In this document: one piece after another, positions 23,609 to 31,303 of the stretch
Layout: each line of letters opens with the position of its first letter
How positions within the stretch are numbered: the stretch's first letter is position 1
From: Azonexus sp.
GTDB taxonomy: Bacteria > Pseudomonadota > Gammaproteobacteria > Burkholderiales > Rhodocyclaceae
Reading direction: 5' to 3'
DNA length: 62,883 nucleotides
Assembly (NCBI GenBank): GCA_031274715.1
Contig: JAISPT010000001.1
Coordinates: forward strand, 1 to 62,883
Program-made: the position numbers and the translations under genes
Notes under the pieces: model-generated
Database searches by the model: none
What the model saw: only the letters and a program-made list of their open reading frames with translations
Told to the model about the DNA's origin: nothing

Positions 23609-24879
23609 GCGATACCTCCACGGACGGGTCTATCATCGTGGCATTCGCCGGAGCGCCGCAGGGCCAGCCAGCACAGCGCCGGACCGGACAATTCCATGAT
23701 GGCGGCAGCGAACAGCGGCAGGGTCAGGGCCGACAGGCCGATTCCCGGATACAGCCTGGCCAATTCGTAGGCCATGAACACCGTCGTAGCCGACAGCGGC
23801 TGGATACCGAGGCCGACTAACAGCCGCTTCTTGAGTGGCAGGCTGCCACCGGTCAGGGCCAGCGCAGCCATCTTGGCGACGGCACGCACGGCCAGCAGGC
23901 CAAGCGCTTGCAAGCCAGTCACCCAGGTGAAGGAGGACCACGGCAACGCAGCGCCGATGACGACGAAAAGAATGATGGCCAGCAACCAGTGCCCTTCCGG
24001 CAGAGCCGTATAGCGCAGCGATTGGCGCTCGTCGCGGACGGCCAGTACGACGCCCATCACGAACAGGGTCAGGAATACCGGCACGGCCAGCATGCGGGCG
24101 ATGCCGACGGCAAGCAGGGCCGAGGCAACCAGCACGAAGACCTGGGCCAGCGAGCCTTTCGGCAGCAAGCGAGCGATGGTCAGCGCCAGGTGGGCGGCCA
24201 GCGAGGCGACCAGCAGCGAACCGACGCCGACCCACAGCGGATGGATGACGGCGTTGATCCAGTTGCGGCTGTGCTCGGCATGGACGATGCCAAGCACCAA
24301 GGTGAAAGCAACGAAGGAAGCGGCGCAACTGATCGCTGTGTGCAGGATGATGCGCTCGGTGACCTGGCCCTGTGACCTCGATTGCTCGACGGTCAGCAGC
24401 ACCACGGCCGGCGCCGAGGCCATGGTGATGGCGGCAGTAGCGGCCGACCAGGCGGGCGATAGACCGACGCCGTAAAAGGCGAAGACGAAGATCAGCAGAC
24501 AGGAAAGGACGATGTCACTCGACGTGCTGCGCAGCAACTCGGGGTTGCGTAGCAGCCAGCCGAGATCAAGGCGGCGGCCAACCTCCAGCATCAACAAGCC
24601 GAGCGCCGCGTCGGCCAGCGGCCGGACCTTGGCCAGCGTCTCGATGCTGATCCAGCCGAGCAGCGAGGGGCCGAAAAGGGTTCCGGCCAGCACATAGCCA
24701 ATCACCTTCGGCCAACCGGTGCGGGCCTGCAACCACTCGCCAATCAACATCCCGAGCAGCAACAGTAGGCCGAACAAGGCCAGCGAGTCGATCTGTTCGG
24801 GGAAAGGTGGCAGGAAGTACAGGCTGTCGCGCAGCCGCTCCCAGAGCGCGCGCGGCAGGTCGCTCAGGAACTCAAGCAT
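23605..24879 (-). CDS. Kef-type cation:proton antiporter, membrane domain only
   Basis: Monovalent cation:proton antiporter-2 family protein of 424 residues with about 12-13 hydrophobic segments. The N-terminal helix pair is SLALFGLLLLLGMLIGEWL, then WPKVIGYVLAGTLFGPSLLG and ADAALGLLMLEVGRRLDL (the GLLMLEVG segment corresponds to the Kef pore motif). It stops after the last helix: the cytoplasmic RCK/KTN nucleotide-binding domain of KefB/C (about 200 more residues) is missing. The start at 24879 overlaps the preceding short Rossmann reading frame; no strong ribosome binding site, so coupling is likely. It is followed by the coupled ybdK gene. Confidence 0.85.
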   Translation of the reverse strand: MLEFLSDLPRALWERLRDSLYFLPPFPEQIDSLALFGLLLLLGMLIGEWLQARTGWPKVIGYVLAGTLFGPSLLGWISIETLAKVRPLADAALGLLMLEVGRRLDLGWLLRNPELLRSTSSDIVLSCLLIFVFAFYGVGLSPAWSAATAAITMASAPAVVLLTVEQSRSQGQVTERIILHTAISCAASFVAFTLVLGIVHAEHSRNWINAVIHPLWVGVGSLLVASLAAHLALTIARLLPKGSLAQVFVLVASALLAVGIARMLAVPVFLTLFVMGVVLAVRDERQSLRYTALPEGHWLLAIILFVVIGAALPWSSFTWVTGLQALGLLAVRAVAKMAALALTGGSLPLKKRLLVGLGIQPLSATTVFMAYELARLYPGIGLSALTLPLFAAAIMELSGPALCWLALRRSGECHDDRPVRGGIA

Positions 24880-24982
24880 GGCTGGAAACGGCCCGGTCGC
24901 TCCGCTCGGCGAGGCTGACGTTGATAATGCCGGCGACGGCCTCGCCGGCCTTGCCATGGCCTATCAATCCAACTTTGATCAT
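24872..24982 (-). CDS. Short Rossmann-fold fragment ORF (36 residues)
   Basis: From the ATG at 24982: MIKVGLIGHGKAGEAVAGI, a clear beta-alpha-beta dinucleotide-binding start (GxGxxG-like GHGKAG), then a stop 36 residues in, after an unrelated-looking tail. Its stop overlaps the antiporter start by 8 nt. It resembles the first 20-odd residues of a dehydrogenase of dihydrodipicolinate-reductase type, so it is most likely the remnant of a truncated gene, kept because it couples translation of the antiporter; a real small protein is possible. It shows that a larger NAD-binding gene once stood between the amidotransferase and the antiporter. Confidence 0.4.
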   Translation of the reverse strand: MIKVGLIGHGKAGEAVAGIINVSLAERSDRAVSSHA

Positions 24983-25101
24983 GCTTGTGCTCCCTGTGCT
25001 GCGATTGGCGCTATCTCGATAGCCACCTCGAAAGTCGGGGCCGCCGATGGCGGTCCATTGGGGTTGAAGACGCGGCCCCCGAGGGTGGGGGCCATCCGGT
25101 G

Positions 25102-25884
25102 TCACCAACGCCGGCCGCGGGTGGCACTGAGGAACAGGTCGAGAATCGGCGTGCAGTCAAGCAGGTCGGGACTACCCGGCGGATGGAACTCGGGATGCCA
25201 TTGCAGGCCCAGCACGAACTGCCGGCCTTCCAGGCGGATCGCCTCGATCAGCCCATCGCCGACACTGCGCGCCTCCACCTGCAGGCCGCGTCCGAGGGTA
25301 CGGATAGCCTGATGATGGATCGAGACGACATGGCCACCGGGCTGGCCCGGATACAACTTGGCCAATCTGGAGCCCTCCTCCCAGACAATCGGGTGGGCAT
25401 GGCGATCGTAATCGGGATGGATATGGACCGCCGGGGACTCATACTGGGATTCGATATCCTGATACAGGGTTCCTCCCTGCGCGACATTGATCAACTGGTG
25501 ACCCCGGCAGATCCCCAAGACCGGCTTGCCCGCTTCCATGAATTCATGCAGCAGTTCGATCTCGTAGTTGTCACGTAGGCGATCGCCAGCCCATTCGGGG
25601 CGCACCGGCTCCTCGCCGTAAGACTGCGGGCTGATATCGGCGCCGCCCTGCAACACTAGGCCGTCCAAATACTGCGGATAGTCCGACAGCCGGATGCTGC
25701 TGCGATGGACGATGCCGTCGCCGCTGACCGAGGGAATCATGAACACCATCACCTCGCGCGACATGACCCAATGCGCGACCGACTGCTCCAGGTAATGCAG
25801 CGATTTCGACTGGATGCCGGTAGCACCCGGCTGCGGGTGGTAGATACGGGCCGAAAGGCCAATACGCAACGGACGTCTGCTCAT
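25102..25884 (-). CDS. Class I glutamine amidotransferase-like / gamma-glutamyl hydrolase (peptidase C26, PuuD-like)
   Basis: Cytosolic enzyme of 260 residues. The nucleophile Cys lies in GKPVLGICRGHQLINVAQGG and the His-Glu pair in LGLQWHPEFH; GLVLQGGADISPQSYGE is the oxyanion strand. This pattern is that of PuuD gamma-glutamyl-GABA hydrolase and relatives, which cut gamma-glutamyl amides. GGAGGAGC precedes the ATG at 25884. It is transcribed divergently from the marR gene, with a palindrome in between, and is the first gene of a run that continues with the Rossmann fragment, the antiporter and ybdK. Confidence 0.88.
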   Translation of the reverse strand: MSRRPLRIGLSARIYHPQPGATGIQSKSLHYLEQSVAHWVMSREVMVFMIPSVSGDGIVHRSSIRLSDYPQYLDGLVLQGGADISPQSYGEEPVRPEWAGDRLRDNYEIELLHEFMEAGKPVLGICRGHQLINVAQGGTLYQDIESQYESPAVHIHPDYDRHAHPIVWEEGSRLAKLYPGQPGGHVVSIHHQAIRTLGRGLQVEARSVGDGLIEAIRLEGRQFVLGLQWHPEFHPPGSPDLLDCTPILDLFLSATRGRRW

Positions 25885-26096
25885 GAGGAAGCTCCTCCGT
25901 GAGTGCCGGCAGCGGTCGTGGTGACCGGCAATACCAGCGCCACACCCGACATCGGCCGTGGACCGACTGTTGGCTATCCGGCCGACCCGCCGAGCAGGAC
26001 CGGGCCGAAAAACCGGGTGGGATTGATCATAAAAGGGGGTTTCCCCCAAGCCTCGCCGGCAAGAGATGCTGCGCCGCGAAGCAAGCTTATCGTATT

Positions 26097-26115
26097 TATA
26101 TTGTTCCCCAATATA
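26097..26115. promoter_or_regulatory. Candidate MarR operator palindrome
   Basis: Perfect 7-bp inverted repeat (TATATTG, 5-bp spacer, CAATATA) in an AT-rich patch of the 274-bp divergent region, 44 nt upstream of the marR start. Size and AT content are typical of MarR-family sites; autoregulation is inference. Confidence 0.5.
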
Positions 26116-26158
26116 ATTCACCCTTCACATTCGCGCAAGCGCGCTGCCGGGGAAACCT

Positions 26159-26686
26159 GTGTCCGAGAACGAATCCGCCCATTCCACTCCGCTGCTGGCC
26201 ATGGAAGTACTGCAACAGTTCCGCCTGATCTTCGGCTCGCTGCGCCAATATTTCCGGCTAGTTGAGGAACGTTGCGATATGCCCGGCTCGCAGATGTGGG
26301 TACTGCAGGAGGTAGCGCACAGTCCGGGCCTGGGCATCGGCGAACTGGCCGGGCGTATGGGCATCCATCAATCGACCTGCAGCCTGCTGGTGGACAAACT
26401 GGTCGTACGCGGCTGTCTGGTCAAACAGCGCAACGGCCACGACCAGCGGCGGATCGGCCTGCAACTCACGGCCAACGGCATCACGGCCCTGGCGGCCTTG
26501 CCCGGGCCGGCCGAGGGCATCCTGCCGCAAGCCTTGGCTGCCCTACCGACCGTGGCGCTCAAAACATTGCATATCAATCTGGACGAATTGATCCGCCTGC
26601 TACCGGGCCGCGACGAGACTGCCGCCGGCATGCCGCTGGCCGAATTGCTGGCGTCGCCCGACGACCGGCAGGACAGCGGCGCCTAG
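26159..26686 (+). CDS. MarR-family transcriptional regulator
   Basis: Winged helix regulator of 175 residues. After an N-terminal dimerisation helix come PGSQMWVLQEVAHSPGLG, the recognition helix region IGELAGRMGIHQSTCSLLVD and the wing, in which KQRNGHDQRRIGLQLT contains the D-x-R signature. The C-terminal ~60 residues form the second dimer helix with an extra tail. The start is GTG at 26159 after GGGGAAAC; an upstream ATG is absent. It lies opposite the C26 hydrolase gene and converges with cti (2-bp gap), so it may control one or both. The inducer is unknown; phenolics and solvents are usual for the family. Confidence 0.87.
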   Translation: MSENESAHSTPLLAMEVLQQFRLIFGSLRQYFRLVEERCDMPGSQMWVLQEVAHSPGLGIGELAGRMGIHQSTCSLLVDKLVVRGCLVKQRNGHDQRRIGLQLTANGITALAALPGPAEGILPQALAALPTVALKTLHINLDELIRLLPGRDETAAGMPLAELLASPDDRQDSGA

Positions 26687-26687
26687 C

Positions 26688-29039
26688 CTAACGATTCTCG
26701 AGCCGGCTGTAATCGAGGATAGCTGCCTCGTCCGGGGTACGGCGGTGCCATTCGGCATGGATGGCGTCGCTGAGGGGCCAGAAGCGGCGGTCGCTACGAC
26801 GTACGCCGAAACGCTCGGTCAGGCGGACCAGGTCGTCTTCGTCGACCAGCCCACCGACCGCGTCGGCGAAAGTGCCCAGTTCGTCCGGCGTCAGCGTGTA
26901 AATGGCGTTGGGGTAGGCGCCGACGACGCCGTTCATCGCCAGCAACGTGTCTTCCTCCGGCAGGCGGCGCTTGTCCTCATTGAACAGTTCAGCGACGTTG
27001 CTGTGCGCGCTGTTGCGCATCAGCGAAACCAAGCGCAACTGGCCGCCCGGCTGGCCGATTACCAGCAGGCTGTTTTCCGGCATCACCGAGGCGGCGATGC
27101 CGCGTACCGCGCCGAGGCGTTGCAAAGCCGCTATTTCACGCGGCGACCAGCCGCCGCCGGCCGCCCAGTCGAGGTCGTGCTCGCGGACGCTGGCCATGCG
27201 AGCGCGCAGCGCAGCGTAAAGCTCGCCGAGATGATCATCGGTCCGGTAACGCATGCCGCTTTCCTTGGGGAAAAAGACGGCAGCATCGGCCAAGTGGCGG
27301 ATTTGCGGCTCGCTACGCCCACGGTACCAGTGGTCGAGTACCGGCTGGCGGTCAGCCAGCGGCAGCAGGGTCAGGAAATTCAGTTCGCCTTCCATGCGCA
27401 GGAAATCCATGTAGAGTCGGGTGGCAAGCTGGTGGCCGACGTTGCCATAGACATCGAAGCCGGCGACCAGCAAGTAATGCATCCGTTCGAGCAAGGGGTA
27501 GCCGAGCACCAAGGTGGTCTGCGGCTGCTCGCCGACCAAGCCGCGCATTACCGAGGCGCTGTCGAAATGGCGGAATATGGTCAGGGCCGCGTTCGGGTTA
27601 CGGCCGTCGCCGTCCCACAGCTTGTCTACCGTCGGCAGGTAGTTCTGGTTTGTCGATTGGGTCAGTACGGCGCTCTTGGCTTTCAGGTAACTGTTTTCCA
27701 GCCTGGAGTACTGCAGCCAGGCAAGCAGGCGGGTCGTACTCTCACGCTCGGCCGGTAGGCGCAGGGTAGGCGTGGCGACCTCGAGCAGTTTGTCGGTGAT
27801 TTGAGTTTCGGCGCTGTCCGGTGAGACGAAGACGACCCAGAAATGGTCGTTGATGACGTTCAGCGCCACTTGGCCGCGGCAAACCGGTCCCTTCATCAGG
27901 CCCATCAGCGTGAATCGCGCTTCGTCGAGCAGGAAGCGATAGCGCGCCGCGACCGGTAGGGCGCGGAAGGTAACGAAGGGGTTGGAGGCGGTTTCCGATT
28001 CATAGCCGGGCAGTTTCGCCACCGGATAGGCAGGCACCAGGAACCAGCCGCGCAGGCGGGCTAGGCGCGCGGCGTCGAGCTGGAGCGGCATATGCTTCTT
28101 GGCAACCGAGGTCGATTCCATGCGCTGCAACCGGTAATAGACGCGGTCGGTGCCGGGGTCGTCGTACGGCCGGCGAGTCGCAATCAGATCGATCGGCTGG
28201 CCGGACGCCGTGCGGCTGCGCACCAACTCGAAATACTGCCCCGGCATTTCGGCAAAATACAGGTGGCCGATGTACCAGTGTTCGTAGATGTAACGCGCCA
28301 TCAGCTGTTCCTTGGCGCTATCGCCGTTGAGGAAGCGCTCCCAGTCGGCGACCCGCGCCAGCACCGCGGCCGGTAGCGGCGGCGGCGGCTGGTAGGGAGC
28401 GCCGGCCTCCAGCCAGCGGCTGAGCGTCTGGTGTTCATCCTCGGTCAGCGGCGGCAGGCCGAACGGCATGCCACGCTGCGGATGGCGCTGCGCGTAATTA
28501 TCGAGTCCCTCGACACGCACGCACAATTGCGCGCGGTCGAGCGAAAAATCGAAATCGCGCTCGGCCAGCGGCCCGCTGTCCGGCCCTGGGTGCTCCTGCT
28601 TCATGACCAGCAGGCGGTGCATGACGCCACCGACCTGGTTTGCCTCCGGCGTCGAATAGCGCTCGTTAAGCACTGGGAAGAAGCCCGTCTGCCGCCAGCC
28701 GACCGTGCTCTGGGCATCGATGCCGAGCCGTGTCGGTGCGCCGGCAATCAGGCGGGAACCGGAATAGACAAGCACCGGGTTGGCACCGCGGGTAATGCCG
28801 GCATAGCTCGTCAGGTTGAGCTGGCAGGGCGCATCATAGCAGGCGTGGCAACTGACGCAGCGCTGGTCGAGCAGGGGGCGGACTTCCTGCCAGTAGTCGG
28901 GAGCGGGGCCGTTGGCTTCGACCGGAAACCGGTCGAAGCGCGCCGGGTCGGGCTTACCGAAACGTTCGTCGAGTTGCAGCGCGGTGACCGTCGCACAGGC
29001 GACCAGGAACAGAAACAAGACAGGAGCAAGTTTGCGCAT
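26688..29039 (-). CDS. cti: Fatty acid cis/trans isomerase
   Basis: Periplasmic c-type cytochrome of 783 residues that converts cis-unsaturated phospholipid acyl chains to trans, stiffening the membrane under solvent or heat stress. It has an N-terminal signal (MRKLAPVLFLFLVACATV; an LVAC lipobox-like stretch at Cys15 is also possible), and the heme motif CVSCH at residues 61-65, followed by ACYDAPCQL. The long body contains RGMPFGLPPLTEDEH, HWYIGHLYFAE and the NDHFWVVF strand, all typical of Cti. The start at 29039 yields the signal peptide; a longer frame to 29108 does not. It is next to a marR gene. Confidence 0.92.
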   Translation of the reverse strand: MRKLAPVLFLFLVACATVTALQLDERFGKPDPARFDRFPVEANGPAPDYWQEVRPLLDQRCVSCHACYDAPCQLNLTSYAGITRGANPVLVYSGSRLIAGAPTRLGIDAQSTVGWRQTGFFPVLNERYSTPEANQVGGVMHRLLVMKQEHPGPDSGPLAERDFDFSLDRAQLCVRVEGLDNYAQRHPQRGMPFGLPPLTEDEHQTLSRWLEAGAPYQPPPPLPAAVLARVADWERFLNGDSAKEQLMARYIYEHWYIGHLYFAEMPGQYFELVRSRTASGQPIDLIATRRPYDDPGTDRVYYRLQRMESTSVAKKHMPLQLDAARLARLRGWFLVPAYPVAKLPGYESETASNPFVTFRALPVAARYRFLLDEARFTLMGLMKGPVCRGQVALNVINDHFWVVFVSPDSAETQITDKLLEVATPTLRLPAERESTTRLLAWLQYSRLENSYLKAKSAVLTQSTNQNYLPTVDKLWDGDGRNPNAALTIFRHFDSASVMRGLVGEQPQTTLVLGYPLLERMHYLLVAGFDVYGNVGHQLATRLYMDFLRMEGELNFLTLLPLADRQPVLDHWYRGRSEPQIRHLADAAVFFPKESGMRYRTDDHLGELYAALRARMASVREHDLDWAAGGGWSPREIAALQRLGAVRGIAASVMPENSLLVIGQPGGQLRLVSLMRNSAHSNVAELFNEDKRRLPEEDTLLAMNGVVGAYPNAIYTLTPDELGTFADAVGGLVDEDDLVRLTERFGVRRSDRRFWPLSDAIHAEWHRRTPDEAAILDYSRLENR

Positions 29040-29202
29040 GGCATGGCCGAAAAGCGGGAGCCGCCACCAGGACGGCCCGGATGATCGAAAGCGCAGCCTT
29101 ACCTGCACGGCTCCGCCGGGTTCGATAGCCTAGCGCAAGCCTCGCCGGCCGCCTAGCGGTGATATGCAGCCATCTTGCACAGGTACCGGCCGCTGCTGAA
29201 AC

Positions 29203-29228
29203 GAAGCGGCGGCCGAGGGAGCCGCTTC
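29203..29228 (-). terminator. Hairpin after hslO
   Basis: Perfect 8-bp stem (29203-29210 with 29221-29228) and 10-nt loop, about 43 nt past the hslO stop on the minus strand, followed by GTTTC. The U tract is short. The remaining sequence between cti and hslO (29040-29270) holds no gene and should contain the cti promoter. Confidence 0.4.
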
Positions 29229-29270
29229 CAGGAGATTCGGCGCAGCAGCCTCGATGCCGGGAACAACTGC

Positions 29271-30152
29271 TCAGTGCAGCGCCTGGCCGGTACTGTTGGC
29301 GAACAAGGCGGCGACGTCGTCCGGACTGAAACGGTATTGGCGGTTGCAAATGTCGTCGCGAATGACGATCTCGCCGTGCTCGGCAAGGATAGTTTCGGCA
29401 TCCTGACGGCCGAGGGAACGAATCATGTCGCGAATCTTGTCCCAATCTTCCGGACAGTGGTAGCAGACCGGCTGCACATCGTAGAGACGCAGACCGTGCT
29501 CGGCCATGTCTTCGTGGAATAGCCGGGTGAGCAAGGCTTCGGCGTCGAGTTCGAGCAGTTCGCCCGTCTTGACGGTGGCGGCCAGTTGGCTGATGCGGTG
29601 CCAGCCATCGGCGTCGCGCGCATCGGCCTCGGGCATCTTCTGCAGGAACAGGCAGGCGGCGGCGTGCGGGCTGGCCGAGGCGAACAGCCGCGACGGCTGC
29701 TGCTCGGATTGCTCCAGGTAGTGCTCGAAGAAGGCGGCGATGCTGTCGCCGACCATCGGCACGAAACTCTGGTAGGGCTGGTGGGCGGTCGGCAGATCGA
29801 GGCTCATCAACAGCCGGCCGCCCTGGCTAGCGCCGAGCAGTTCGGGCACCGGCGCCGGCAGCACGACCGGGTTGCTGCGCGCCATGCCGCGCATTTGCAA
29901 TTGCTCGTTGCAATCCATCACTAGCAACTGGATCGGGCCGCCACCGCGCAACTGCAGTGTCAGGCGGCCCGGCTGCTTCAACTGGCCGGCGATCAGCGCG
30001 GTGACGGCGGCGGTTTCGCCGAGCAACTGGGCGACCGTCGGCTGGTAATCGCGGCCGTCCTGCATCTGCCGCCAAGCTTCGCCGAGATGGACGACGGCAC
30101 CGCGAATATCGAGGCCTTCAAAGAGAAAACGGCGGACGAAGCTATCGCTCAT
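29271..30152 (-). CDS. hslO: Hsp33-type redox chaperone with altered zinc centre
   Basis: Heat-shock protein 33 family, 293 residues. The N-terminal chaperone domain is normal (FLFEGLDIRGAVVHLGEAW, GQLKQPGRLTLQLRGGGPI, GGRLLMSLD). The C-terminal switch domain differs from the E. coli CxC and CxxC zinc ligands: there is Cys230-Tyr-His-Cys233, with Glu235 where the second Cys of CxC would be, and Asp266 with Cys269 where CxxC would be. Only two canonical Cys remain, plus one new one. The holdase may thus sense oxidation differently. The start overlaps the stop of the upstream YffB-like gene by 4 nt. Confidence 0.88.
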   Translation of the reverse strand: MSDSFVRRFLFEGLDIRGAVVHLGEAWRQMQDGRDYQPTVAQLLGETAAVTALIAGQLKQPGRLTLQLRGGGPIQLLVMDCNEQLQMRGMARSNPVVLPAPVPELLGASQGGRLLMSLDLPTAHQPYQSFVPMVGDSIAAFFEHYLEQSEQQPSRLFASASPHAAACLFLQKMPEADARDADGWHRISQLAATVKTGELLELDAEALLTRLFHEDMAEHGLRLYDVQPVCYHCPEDWDKIRDMIRSLGRQDAETILAEHGEIVIRDDICNRQYRFSPDDVAALFANSTGQALH

Positions 30153-30499
30153 TTGAGCTTCTCGGCGTAGCTTTCCGGGGTGAACCCGACCAGCAGCTCG
30201 CGGCCGGTATCGAGCACTGGGCGCTTGATCAGCGCCGGATACTGCGCCATCAGCGTCAGCGCCTTAGCGGCGTCGACATCGGCACGCTCAGCATCGCTCA
30301 ATTTCTTCCACATCAGGCCGCGCCGGTTGAGCAGCGTTTCCCAACCGGCTCGCGCCGCCCAGTCGGACAGGTGCGACGCGGCGACGCCGGCCTTCTTGTA
30401 ATCGATGAATTCGTAGGCAATGCCATGATCGGCAAGCCAGGTCATGGCTTTTTTCATGGTATCGCAGTTCTTGATGCCGAAGAGGCGGATCGTGGCCAT
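30149..30499 (-). CDS. ArsC/Spx-family reductase (YffB-like)
   Basis: Thioredoxin-fold protein of 116 residues of the arsenate-reductase-related Spx/YffB group. The active-site loop is GIKNCDTMKKA, with a single Cys at the position used by ArsC; the family segments IAYEFIDYKKAG, LLNRRGLMWKKL and the cis-proline strand LIKRPVLD follow. YffB-type proteins are thought to be glutathione-dependent thiol reductases rather than arsenate reductases. It is the first gene of a coupled pair with hslO (ATGA overlap at 30149-30152), fitting a shared thiol-stress role. Confidence 0.88.
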   Translation of the reverse strand: MATIRLFGIKNCDTMKKAMTWLADHGIAYEFIDYKKAGVAASHLSDWAARAGWETLLNRRGLMWKKLSDAERADVDAAKALTLMAQYPALIKRPVLDTGRELLVGFTPESYAEKLK

Positions 30500-30669
30500 T
30501 CCGGTTCTCCGTGAGGATGGGCGCTAGGGTAAAGGGCGCCATTATCCCAGCTTTGCCACCGGCTCGCGTGGCGATCCGGGGTTGGCAAATCCGCCGTCAG
30601 CAGCCAAAATCCCAATGGGATGGTACCGGTATTACAACGGGCCGGTGCCTGACGCACGGGAGAACGACA

Positions 30670-31269
30670 ATGAACATCGAAACAATGATCCGCGAAGTGC
30701 AGACGCAACTCGGCATCCAGGTCGACGGTCGCGCCGGCCCCGAGACTTGGTGCGCCATCCACGCCCGCATCGTCAAGCCTGCCACGGTGCCGGAAGATAA
30801 GGCATCACCGACCGACCCACGCAGTCAGCAATGCATCGCCACGCTATTGCCCGACGTCCGGCCGCTGGCCCTCGCCCTGATCGAAAAAGCCGCGCTGCAC
30901 GGCATCACGATCAAGGTCATCGGTGGCACCCGCAGCTACGCCGAGCAGGACGCCCTCTACGCCAAGGGGCGAAGCCAGCCGGGGCCGAAGGTGACCAATG
31001 CCCGCGGCGGCTATTCCAACCACAACTTCGGCATCGCCTTCGACATCGGTGTTTTCGAAGGCAACCGATATCTCGGTGATTCGCCGAAGTACAAGGCCGT
31101 CGGCGCCCTTGGCATGGACCTCGGTCTGGAATGGGGCGGTAACTGGAAAACCCTTGTCGATCAGCCGCATTACCAACTGCGCCCGGCCTGGGCGGCAGGC
31201 ATGCGCGAGAGCGACATGCTTGCCGAATTGCGACGCCGCGTGGCGAACGGGCTAGCGGTATTTGCCTGA
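30670..31269 (+). CDS. M15-family peptidoglycan peptidase (CwlK/VanY-like)
   Basis: Protein of 199 residues. A short N-terminal segment (about 4-38, VQTQLGIQVDGRAGPETW) looks like a reduced peptidoglycan-binding repeat. The catalytic domain has the zinc motif SNHNFGIAFDIGVF (SxHxxGxAxD) and a later His in VDQPHYQL. This places it with L-alanyl-D-glutamate or DD-carboxypeptidases of the M15 family, close to phage endolysins, though no phage genes are around. No signal peptide is visible, so export would need a holin or lysis. GGGAG precedes the ATG at 30670. Confidence 0.87.
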   Translation: MNIETMIREVQTQLGIQVDGRAGPETWCAIHARIVKPATVPEDKASPTDPRSQQCIATLLPDVRPLALALIEKAALHGITIKVIGGTRSYAEQDALYAKGRSQPGPKVTNARGGYSNHNFGIAFDIGVFEGNRYLGDSPKYKAVGALGMDLGLEWGGNWKTLVDQPHYQLRPAWAAGMRESDMLAELRRRVANGLAVFA

Positions 31270-31303
31270 GCGTTCGAAACGTGCGCGCATATTCGGATCG
31301 GGG

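Noticed and set aside
30149..30499. Arsenate reductase as the function of the ArsC-like gene
   Set aside because: The sequence is of the YffB/Spx group, coupled to hslO and without ars genes nearby, so a thiol-reductase role is likelier.
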